From NCBI GenBank assembly GCA_002432565.1, contig DJFP01000170.1, forward strand, positions 628-6,145: DNA of 5,518 nucleotides, in the 5' to 3' direction. Each line of letters opens with the position of its first letter. Position 1 is the first letter of the stretch. Made by a program: the position numbers and the translations under genes. Under the pieces are notes generated by a model that was not told the DNA's origin, did not search any database, and saw only the letters and a program-made list of their open reading frames with translations. This document shows positions 1 to 5,518 of the stretch, one piece after another. Origin of the DNA: Flavobacteriales bacterium UBA5869 (GTDB lineage Bacteria > Bacteroidota > Bacteroidia > Flavobacteriales_D > Crocinitomicaceae).

Positions 1-402
1 CGCTTTAACGATATCCTGGCATTTCGGGAAAAAAAAGGTCAAAATGCCAAACAACTGAAAGGTCTTATCATTACGAATACCCGTTTTTCGGCTGATGCAC
101 TTCAATATGCAGGCTGCTCAGGACTAGACCTCCTGGGATGGAGCCACCCGTTCAAAAACGGACTCAAGGACCGCATTGACCGGAACGGACTTTACCCTTT
201 AACTTGTCTCACAACCCTTTCCGCGGCGGAAAAGCAAAAACTGCTGGAAAAAGATGTGATCTTGTGCAGCAACTTATTGAAGAGACCCGAGTTACTGAAA
301 TCCATGGGTATGAAACCGACACGGATCACCCGTATATTGAAAGAAGCTGAAGACCTTTGCAAACCATTTATCCACTCACCTGTTAACACACGGAAACCAT
401 GA
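1..402 (+). CDS. ATP-cone / Mrr-like restriction-endonuclease-fold protein, C-terminal part (5' end outside window)
   Basis: The frame is open from the first base and stops with TGA at 400-402, giving 133 visible residues. The visible part reads as the distal part of an endonuclease-like fold (around residues 20-50, with GLIITNTRFSADALQYA and then GLDLLGW). It continues into a linker (NGLYPLTCLTTLS, around 70-82) and a helical tail (ELLKSMGMKPTRITRILKEA). From memory, this order matches a Bacteroidota family with an N-terminal ATP-cone, a central Mrr-like nuclease domain and a short helical C-terminus. The ATP-cone and the nuclease catalytic residues would lie upstream of the window, so activity cannot be judged here. 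Such proteins may bind or cleave nucleic acid, with the ATP-cone sensing adenine nucleotides; that role is inferred. The gene overlaps the following beta-CASP hydrolase gene by four bases, so the two are probably co-transcribed and translationally coupled. The family assignment is fairly secure; the biological role is not. Confidence 0.75.
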   Translation, partial: RFNDILAFREKKGQNAKQLKGLIITNTRFSADALQYAGCSGLDLLGWSHPFKNGLKDRIDRNGLYPLTCLTTLSAAEKQKLLEKDVILCSNLLKRPELLKSMGMKPTRITRILKEAEDLCKPFIHSPVNTRKP

Positions 403-1775
403 AAAACAATTTGAAAGTCCAATTTTTCGGAGCTGCTTCAACCGTTACAGGCTCCAAATACCTGGTAGAATATTCCGGAAATAAACTGCTGATCGACTGC
501 GGATTGTTCCAGGGGTTGAAGGAACTGCGCTTACTCAACTGGCAGTCTTTGCCTTTTGATGTTTCATCCCTGGACGGTGTGGTTCTCAGCCACGGACACC
601 TGGACCATGTGGGTTACCTTCCGTTACTGGTCAAACAGGGATTCAAAGGAACCATTTTTGCCACGGAGCCTACTATTGAAATTGCCCGTTTAATTTTGCT
701 CGACAGTGCCAGAATCCAGGAAGAAGATGCAGAACGTGCTAACCGGTTCGGCTACAGTAAGCACAATCCGGCCAGGCCGCTTTATACAACTGCGGAAGCG
801 GAAGCTGTGTTACCTTTGTTTCAGAAGGAACCGCTTGATAAATGGATCCGCATTTCCGATGCATTTACTTTTCGTTTCCGGTACAACGGGCATATTCTCG
901 GTGCCACCTTTATAGAGCTTAAGGCAGCCGGTAAATTAATGGTGTTTTCAGGAGATATCGGAAGGCAGGAAGATCCTCTGCTGTTTCCCACTCACAAACC
1001 GGAGGCGGCAGACATTCTCTTTATTGAATCCACTTATGGCGGGCGTCTCCATCCTTCGAATCCGGAGGTACAGCTTTCCACTATTATCCGGGAAGCCGCC
1101 CGCAAACACGGAACGATCATTGTGCCTGTTTTTGCCGTAGAACGCGCACAGCTTCTCATGTTCTATTTATGGAAATTAAAACAGAAAGGACTGATCCCGG
1201 ATTTACCAGTTTACATGGACAGTCCCATGGGGAAAAGTGTGCTTCAGATCTTTTCCAAATACCATCCCTGGCATAAGTTAGCTCCGCGAGAATTGAAAGC
1301 TATTCTCAGTGAAATAAAGGTTGTGAGCAAGCAGCAGGAAACGCTTCAGCTGGCAGCGAATGAAACACCCAAAATCATCCTTGCCGCATCAGGCATGGCA
1401 ACCGGAGGAAGGGTTCTCACCTATTTTGAGCATTACCTCGGTCAAAAATCAGCAACGATCCTGATGGCAGGATACCAGGGAGAAGGCACGCGTGGAAGAG
1501 CATTGCTGGAAGGCGCCCGGGAGATTAAAATGCGGGGGAAATATTGGACGGTAAATGCAACTTGTACGCAGGTAGAAGGATTATCTGCGCATGCCGATCA
1601 AAACGAATTGATCCAATGGGCCGGTGGCCTGGATAAAAAACCGGAGAAAATCTTCATTGTGCACGGCGAACCGGAAGGTGCCGCTGCTTTGAAAGAAAAA
1701 CTCCGGGAGGTTTATGGTTACGATTGCATTATTCCGGAATTGAACTCCGTTTATGAATTAGGGGAAGGTGGCTAA
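399..1775 (+). CDS. beta-CASP metallo-beta-lactamase-fold hydrolase (CPSF-73/RNase-type exonuclease family)
   Basis: This 458-residue cytoplasmic protein has the full motif set of the beta-CASP branch of metallo-beta-lactamase hydrolases, which process RNA (CPSF-73, bacterial TTHA0252-like RNases). Motif 1 is D33 in LLIDCGLFQG. Motif 2 is the zinc-binding HGHLDH at 65-70. Motif 3 is H165 in GHILGA, and motif 4 is D186 in SGDIGR. The beta-CASP motifs are A = E210 (ESTYGG), B = H398 (SAHAD) and C = H422 (VHGE). The beta-CASP insert spans about 215-385 and includes VPVFAVERAQ, MDSPMG and AASGMATGGR; a short RMMBL-like tail follows. No key residue is missing and the length is normal for the family. 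There is no signal peptide. The ATG at 399 overlaps the upstream TGA as ATGA, and the family-typical N-terminus (VQFFGAASTVTGSKYLVE) begins six residues later, which supports this start. I see no strong Shine-Dalgarno sequence, as is common in Bacteroidota. A zinc-dependent ribonuclease is most likely; the true substrate is unknown. Confidence 0.93.
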   Translation: MKNNLKVQFFGAASTVTGSKYLVEYSGNKLLIDCGLFQGLKELRLLNWQSLPFDVSSLDGVVLSHGHLDHVGYLPLLVKQGFKGTIFATEPTIEIARLILLDSARIQEEDAERANRFGYSKHNPARPLYTTAEAEAVLPLFQKEPLDKWIRISDAFTFRFRYNGHILGATFIELKAAGKLMVFSGDIGRQEDPLLFPTHKPEAADILFIESTYGGRLHPSNPEVQLSTIIREAARKHGTIIVPVFAVERAQLLMFYLWKLKQKGLIPDLPVYMDSPMGKSVLQIFSKYHPWHKLAPRELKAILSEIKVVSKQQETLQLAANETPKIILAASGMATGGRVLTYFEHYLGQKSATILMAGYQGEGTRGRALLEGAREIKMRGKYWTVNATCTQVEGLSAHADQNELIQWAGGLDKKPEKIFIVHGEPEGAAALKEKLREVYGYDCIIPELNSVYELGEGG

Positions 1776-1801
1776 ATTCACTTTCCCGGGGTTAAATCCC
1801 C
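1762..1801. terminator. Paired hairpins across the convergent gene ends; possible terminator
   Basis: The two convergent genes leave only 16 bases between their stop codons. Bases 1762-1770 can pair with 1779-1787 to form a 9-bp stem with an 8-base loop; one pair is G-U in plus-strand RNA. The same stem has an A-C mismatch in minus-strand RNA. Next to it, GGGG (1788-1791) pairs with CCCC (1798-1801) around a 6-base loop. The plus-strand stop (1773-1775) lies in the first loop and the minus-strand stop (1792-1794) in the second. No U-tract follows in either direction, so this is not a textbook intrinsic terminator. A role in ending or stabilising both transcripts is inferred only. Confidence 0.3.
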
Positions 1802-3843
1802 ACACGAATTCCTACAAAATAAGTCCTTCCCGGAGCAGGATTGAAATACCTTTTCCCCGCTGCGTTCAGATCATTCCCCAGGCTGTATGCAACGTCGAGT
1901 ATGTTTTCCACTCCGCTGTAAATTTGAATAGAAAGCTTGTTTTTAAACCGGTACTCCCAGCTAAACCTCGCTCCCAATAACTGGTAGGAATCTGCGTATA
2001 CCGAATTTTCATCGTTTAGCGGGATCCTGTCGGTATAGTTGTAGGAAAGAAACAAGCTTATTCCTCGTGGGAAATGCACTTTCAGGCTGCTTACCGTTAC
2101 AAAATCCGGGACGCCCGTGAGCCTGTTTCCGGTGAAAGTAGCCTGATCATTCACATATTCTGCGAAGGAAAAATCGTACCAGGTAAAACCGCTGTATAAA
2201 TTTAGACCCCGAATAAATCCTTGTTTGCGGTACTTCAACAACTCACCTGTGAACTGAACTTCAAGTCCCTGCTGATTTGTTCCGCCGGCGTTCACAAAAT
2301 ATTCAACTCCGGCATCGTTCATTCTGCGAACGATAGCATTCTGAAGATCAAATTTAAAAATCACCGCATCGGCGTACCAGCGCTGATTGAGGCTGCTGAA
2401 CCGGAAACCTGTTTCATAGTTCCAGCCGTATTCGGATTGTAATCCACTGTAAATGGTATTGTCTGAAGGGCGGATCTCTGCCAGCGTAGGCGGAGAATAT
2501 CCCTTACTTAATGATGCACGCCAAACCAAACGGCTGACTATTCGATACGAAATACCGGCGCGGGGCATCCATTGCGGATCCAGTTGTTTCCGTGAAGTAC
2601 CTTCTTCCGTATACGGAAAGAGATTCCTGAACCGGTATTGATAATTGTTCAGGCTCAAAGCCGCTTCGATTCCCAGCCGATTATAGATCAGTACCGAAAA
2701 CTGGCTGAACGCGAAATTCTGTGCAACTTTCAGATCATCTGCCGCCTGGAGCTCTCCTTTCTCCCCCCAATCATTTTCGTAATTGGAAACCCTGCTTTTA
2801 GTTTGCTGCCATTCCAACCCCAAATCCCATTTCCAATCCAGGATGGTACCCTTATTTCCCCATTCCACAAAGGTGCGCACTCCGACGGACTGTTCTTTGC
2901 GGGTTTCAAAATTTGTAATGAACGGATTTTTAAAATCCGAGTAACTGCCAAATACCGCGATCACATGTTTGAACACGGCAGAAAACCGGTATTCATTGGA
3001 AATTCCGGCAAATAGCATCGTATTGTAAATTCCGGCTTTTTGCTCCGAAGCTCCGGGCAAAACCGCGGTTGCAGCTCTCGCCTGCCTGGGATCTTCTTCG
3101 GCCTGGGCTAAAGTAAGTCCGCCGGGTGTTTCGTAATGAAGCTGTGATCCGAGTGCCAGTACTTTCACTTCTCCTTTTTGATAATTCCATTTTTGAACAA
3201 GCTGCAGGTATTTTCTCCTCAATGCACTGTTTTCCCTGTACCCTTCCGATTGCTGATAAGCCTGGTCTGCGCTCAGTGAATAGTGCTTCCAGTGTTTCCG
3301 AAAACTTAATTGTTGGTCCAGCAGCCCATAGGAACCTGTTTTTAGGGAGACATTTGCCAATGCTGAATCTTTTTCTCCGGTCCCGAGCAAAATTACTCCG
3401 CCGGTATTTGCGCCGAACATGCTCCCGTCTGGTCCTTTAATGAGTTGAATGGAACGAATGCTGTTTGCATGAAGTATGTTGAGATAAGTGTTTCCTCCCG
3501 CATCTGTTAACGGAAATTCATCCAGGTATATTTTCACATTCCTTATCCCGAAGGGAGAACGAAGCAGGCTTCCTCTGATGGATAAGCGGTAACTGCCCGG
3601 CGACCGTTCTTCCATACGTACACCCGGCACAGAATTCATAACCGGTACAAGGGATTGGTTCGTATAATCGCGGATCTGTTCCCCCGGAACCAATACAGCA
3701 CTTGATGCCGTATGTAAAAGGCTGGGCTTTGAAGGATAAGCATTCACTCTTAATTCTTCCAGGGCCACAACCGAATCTGTTTGGGCAATCCCGTTACAGG
3801 CACAACTCATGACGCCGATGCATAGAATGCCTTTATGTATCAT
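1792..3843 (-). CDS. TonB-dependent outer-membrane receptor, YncD/PqqU-like (candidate PQQ importer)
   Basis: This 683-residue protein is a plug-and-barrel outer-membrane transporter that would take up a ligand using TonB energy. A signal peptide (residues 1-20, ending GIA|Q) is followed by a TonB-box-like segment (VVALEELRVNA, 25-35). The plug spans about 40-155 (VPVMNSVPGVRMEER, LSIRGS, GIRNVKIYLDEFP, IKGPDGSMFGANTGGVI), and the rest is a 22-strand-type barrel. The C-terminus has the usual NILD (647-650) and PGRTYFVGIRV features. There is no N-terminal carboxypeptidase-like domain, so it is not SusC-type. Several spots resemble E. coli YncD/PqqU as I remember it: PGGLT (240-244), DEN (611-613) followed by SYQLLG, and KRYFNPAPGR (664-673). 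The gene starts nine bases after the stop of a PQQ-type dehydrogenase gene on the same strand, clearly one operon. Oddities: the signal peptide carries three cysteines (8, 14, 16), and the last residue is Ile rather than the usual aromatic. The receptor family is certain; the PQQ ligand is inference, and a siderophore or other metal chelate is the main alternative. Confidence 0.93.
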   Translation of the reverse strand: MIHKGILCIGVMSCACNGIAQTDSVVALEELRVNAYPSKPSLLHTASSAVLVPGEQIRDYTNQSLVPVMNSVPGVRMEERSPGSYRLSIRGSLLRSPFGIRNVKIYLDEFPLTDAGGNTYLNILHANSIRSIQLIKGPDGSMFGANTGGVILLGTGEKDSALANVSLKTGSYGLLDQQLSFRKHWKHYSLSADQAYQQSEGYRENSALRRKYLQLVQKWNYQKGEVKVLALGSQLHYETPGGLTLAQAEEDPRQARAATAVLPGASEQKAGIYNTMLFAGISNEYRFSAVFKHVIAVFGSYSDFKNPFITNFETRKEQSVGVRTFVEWGNKGTILDWKWDLGLEWQQTKSRVSNYENDWGEKGELQAADDLKVAQNFAFSQFSVLIYNRLGIEAALSLNNYQYRFRNLFPYTEEGTSRKQLDPQWMPRAGISYRIVSRLVWRASLSKGYSPPTLAEIRPSDNTIYSGLQSEYGWNYETGFRFSSLNQRWYADAVIFKFDLQNAIVRRMNDAGVEYFVNAGGTNQQGLEVQFTGELLKYRKQGFIRGLNLYSGFTWYDFSFAEYVNDQATFTGNRLTGVPDFVTVSSLKVHFPRGISLFLSYNYTDRIPLNDENSVYADSYQLLGARFSWEYRFKNKLSIQIYSGVENILDVAYSLGNDLNAAGKRYFNPAPGRTYFVGIRVGI

Positions 3844-3852
3844 GTTTGTCTA

Positions 3853-5118
3853 TTACTTAGAGCGAACTCTCCAAATGGTATTTGTAACATCATCTGTTAC
3901 CAGGAGCGAACCGTCGGGTAATACTGTTAATCCCACCGGTCTTCCGCGGACTTCACTTTTATCGAGATCAACGATATAACCGGTTAGAAAATCTTCGGGC
4001 TTTCCGCTTGGCTTCCCTTTCGAAAACGGAACAAAAACTACTTTATATCCTGAAAGCACGGAACGGTTCCAGGAACCATGCTGTGTGATGAATACGCCGC
4101 CCTGGTATTTTTTGGGGAATGCAATTCCGGTGTAAAATGCCAGTCCGAGAGATGCTGTATGTGCTCCCAGGTTAACATCGGGAACAATGGTTTTTTTCAC
4201 CAGTTCGGGTTTTGTTTCCTTTACACGTGGATCCATGTGCTGACCGAAATAACAATAGGGCCATCCGTAAAATCCGCCTTTCCGAACGCTTGTTAAGTAA
4301 TCGGGAACCAGCTCATCGCCCAGTTCATCACGCTCATTCACAACTGTCCAAAGTGTTTTGGTACCCGGAGCCCAACCCATTCCTACAGGATTTCGCAATC
4401 CGGAAGCATATACTTTTAAATCAGATCCGTCCGGATTGACTTCCAGGATATTGGCCCGAAGCAATTCTTTCTCGATTCCGCCTTCGGCCACATTACTTCC
4501 CGATCCTACAGCAATGTAAATCTTGGAATGATCTGCATTCGCAATGATATTACGTGTCCAGTGCTGGTTTTTATCATTGGCAGGAAGGTCGACAATCTTT
4601 TCTGCGCTGGCAGTTATGTGTGTTTCCCCTGATTTATACGGAAAACGCACCAGGGCATCCGTGTTTGCTACATAGAGCCAATTCCCGATAATCAGCATTC
4701 CGAAAGGCTGGTTTAACCCGGTAAGTAAAGTATCTTTCAGTTCCGGAATTCCGTCCTTGTCGGCATCGCGCAAAATCGAGATCCGATCGGCACTTCGACG
4801 CAAGGTATTTGACTGGCCCGCACCAATGATGGCACCACCAACCTGTTCTACAAAGTTTAGATTGGTATTCGACTCTGCAACAAGTACATCTCCGTTCGGT
4901 GCCACATAGAGCCAGCGAGGGTTATCAAATCCCTCGGCGTATTTTTCTACCACAAATCCATCCGGCGCAACAGGTGTGTGCCCACCATCCCATCCGATCA
5001 CTTTGCTCAGGTTCCTGGTTGACTTGGTTGCATAAGGAGCCGGCAGGGTATCTTTCACCTGCGAATACCCGGTAAACGCAAATAAAAGCAGGCCTGATAA
5101 GTATAGCATATATTTCAT
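3853..5118 (-). CDS. Secreted PQQ-dependent sorbosone/pyranose dehydrogenase-like beta-propeller protein
   Basis: This 421-residue protein starts with a clear Sec signal peptide (MKYMLYLSGLLLFAFTGYSQ), so the mature protein is periplasmic or exported. The rest is a beta-propeller of the soluble quinoprotein glucose/sorbosone dehydrogenase superfamily, whose members oxidise sugars or related alcohols and aldehydes with PQQ and calcium. Family landmarks in order are PDGFVVEKYAEGFDNPRWLYVAPNGDVLVAES (52-83), QPFGM (137-141), HWTRNI (186-191), GSGSN (205-209), GLRNPVGM (240-247), NERDELGDE (261-269), GGFYGWPYCYFGQ (281-293), HGSWNRS (347-353) and GRPVGLTVLPDGSLLVTDD (392-410). H186 and R242-N243 are plausible counterparts of the catalytic and PQQ-contacting His and Arg-Asn of soluble glucose dehydrogenase. 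A DxDxDG calcium-loop-like motif sits at 118-123. The ATG at 5116-5118 is chosen because it directly precedes the signal peptide. It is the first gene of an operon with the receptor gene that follows. The true substrate is unknown, and some members of this superfamily have no proven dehydrogenase activity. Confidence 0.88.
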   Translation of the reverse strand: MKYMLYLSGLLLFAFTGYSQVKDTLPAPYATKSTRNLSKVIGWDGGHTPVAPDGFVVEKYAEGFDNPRWLYVAPNGDVLVAESNTNLNFVEQVGGAIIGAGQSNTLRRSADRISILRDADKDGIPELKDTLLTGLNQPFGMLIIGNWLYVANTDALVRFPYKSGETHITASAEKIVDLPANDKNQHWTRNIIANADHSKIYIAVGSGSNVAEGGIEKELLRANILEVNPDGSDLKVYASGLRNPVGMGWAPGTKTLWTVVNERDELGDELVPDYLTSVRKGGFYGWPYCYFGQHMDPRVKETKPELVKKTIVPDVNLGAHTASLGLAFYTGIAFPKKYQGGVFITQHGSWNRSVLSGYKVVFVPFSKGKPSGKPEDFLTGYIVDLDKSEVRGRPVGLTVLPDGSLLVTDDVTNTIWRVRSK

Positions 5119-5245
5119 CGTTGAAGTGTTTATGAGCAGTTAAATACCCGCATGAAACTCAAAGATGAAACAGTTATACAAGGGAAGTGTTATACAATTC
5201 GGGGAATAGTTTATGTTTTTTTTGGACGTTCGTTTGGTCCCTGTT
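5119..5245 (-). promoter_or_regulatory. Upstream region and likely promoter of the dehydrogenase-receptor operon
   Basis: These 127 bases separate the operon start from the end of the acetyltransferase gene and contain no ORF. On the minus strand, CATCTTTG (plus-strand 5160-5167) matches the Bacteroidota -7 consensus TAnnTTTG at seven of eight positions and lies 41 bases before the ATG, a sensible leader length. I find no TTTG at the expected -33 spacing, so the call is weak. An A8 run on the minus strand (5216-5223) makes the distal part AT-rich. There is no Shine-Dalgarno sequence before the ATG; the leader ends AAACACTTCAACG. Confidence 0.35.
5173..5197. repeat. Exact 9-base direct repeat, 16-base period, upstream of the operon
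   Basis: GTTATACAA occurs at 5173-5181 and again at 5189-5197, separated by seven bases. Read on the operon's own strand it is TTGTATAAC twice. The repeat lies just upstream of the weak -7 candidate, where an activator or repressor would bind. Tandem sites of this sort are common for response regulators, but the regulator is unknown. The repeat itself is certain; its function is inferred. Confidence 0.45.
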
Positions 5246-5518
5246 TTATAGTGTCTTTTTCATCAGAATATCGATCTGCTCGTCTGTTCCAACTACGAAA
5301 ACGTGCTTGTCAAAGGGCCGGAACCCGTTCTTTTCATAAAAGCGGATGGCTTTCGGGTTTTCTTCCCATACTCCGAGCCAGATGTATTCCTTTTCCAGCT
5401 CAAGGGCGGTTTCCAATGCTTTGTCGTAAAGGAGCTGTCCTACTTTTTTACCATGAAAATCGCTCTTCACATAGATCCGTTCGATCTCTATGGAAACAGC
5501 ATCCCGGATTTCTGTTTG
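5246..5518 (-). CDS. GNAT-family N-acetyltransferase, C-terminal part (5' end outside window)
   Basis: The minus-strand frame is open to the right edge and ends with TAA at 5246-5248, giving 90 visible residues. It shows the core of a GNAT acetyltransferase, which moves an acetyl group from acetyl-CoA to an amine. Motif A is seen as IEIERIYVKSDFHGKKVGQLL, where HGKKVG is the pyrophosphate-binding loop (Q/R-x-x-G-x-G type, with Lys in place of the middle Gly). Motif B is WLGVWEENPKAIRFYEKNGF, including the typical N-x-x-A-x-x-F-Y-x-K-x-G-F. The tail reads FVVGTDEQIDILMKKTL. A GTG at 5468-5470 could be taken as a start, but the conserved beta-strand upstream of it (IEIERIY) is in frame, so the gene continues past the window. 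It is on the same strand as the dehydrogenase operon but 127 bases upstream, so probably a separate unit. The substrate (small molecule or protein) cannot be read from the sequence. Confidence 0.88.
   Translation of the reverse strand, partial: QTEIRDAVSIEIERIYVKSDFHGKKVGQLLYDKALETALELEKEYIWLGVWEENPKAIRFYEKNGFRPFDKHVFVVGTDEQIDILMKKTL

Noticed and set aside
192..422. Minus-strand 76-residue ORF
   Set aside because: It lies antisense to the endonuclease-fold gene and the hydrolase start, both of which show clear family motifs; its product resembles nothing I know.
1776..1791. Possible attachment site or mobile-element border at the convergent junction
   Set aside because: No flanking direct repeat, integrase or change in gene character is visible; it is a normal compact convergent junction.
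2638..3015. Plus-strand 125-residue ORF inside the receptor gene, with further plus-strand ORFs at 2221-2442, 2453-2641 and 3126-3440
   Set aside because: All are antisense to a continuous, motif-rich TonB receptor frame and have no recognisable domain or start context.
4078..4439. Two overlapping plus-strand ORFs of about 75 residues
   Set aside because: They are antisense to the quinoprotein gene, with no family signature, and they overlap each other in different frames.
5216..5240. T8 run beside a GGAC...GTCC inverted repeat as an intrinsic terminator
   Set aside because: The stem is only 4 bp with a 9-base loop. In plus-strand RNA the U-run precedes the stem, and on the minus strand, where the acetyltransferase ends, the run is A rather than U.
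5246..5470. Short acetyltransferase starting at the GTG at 5468-5470
   Set aside because: The in-frame sequence upstream encodes the conserved GNAT strand IEIERIY, so the protein is longer and simply cut by the window edge.

Overview
The window reads as ordinary, densely packed chromosomal DNA from a member of the Bacteroidota. Pointers to that phylum are a plug-and-barrel TonB-dependent receptor, a secreted sorbosone-dehydrogenase-like quinoprotein with an 'SQ'-type signal peptide end, start codons without convincing Shine-Dalgarno sequences, and an ATP-cone/endonuclease-fold protein beside a beta-CASP hydrolase. This placement is inference from protein character. I see no rRNA, tRNA, CRISPR array, insertion sequence or phage gene, and no sign of recent transfer.

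Left part, plus strand (1-1775). The 3' end of a gene for an ATP-cone/Mrr-like endonuclease-fold protein runs in from the left edge. It overlaps by four bases (ATGA) with a complete gene for a beta-CASP metallo-beta-lactamase-fold hydrolase of the CPSF-73/RNase type. All the metal-binding and beta-CASP motifs of the second protein are present. The overlap suggests translational coupling and a shared nucleic-acid-processing role.

Middle and right part, minus strand (1792-5118). A two-gene operon is transcribed towards the left. The first gene encodes a secreted PQQ-type (sorbosone/pyranose dehydrogenase-like) beta-propeller. Nine bases further on comes a 683-residue TonB-dependent outer-membrane receptor. 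The receptor shows several motifs that I recall from E. coli YncD/PqqU, the PQQ importer. The simplest reading is a cofactor-scavenging module: the receptor brings PQQ across the outer membrane and the neighbouring periplasmic apo-enzyme uses it. This is the most interesting idea in the window and remains an inference.

The two transcription units converge with only 16 bases between their stop codons, and each stop codon lies in the loop of a small hairpin. The 127 bases upstream of the dehydrogenase (5119-5245) hold the likely operon promoter. They also hold an exact 9-base direct repeat at a 16-base period, which could be an operator.

Right edge, minus strand (5246-5518). This is the C-terminal part of a GNAT-family N-acetyltransferase whose start lies outside the window.
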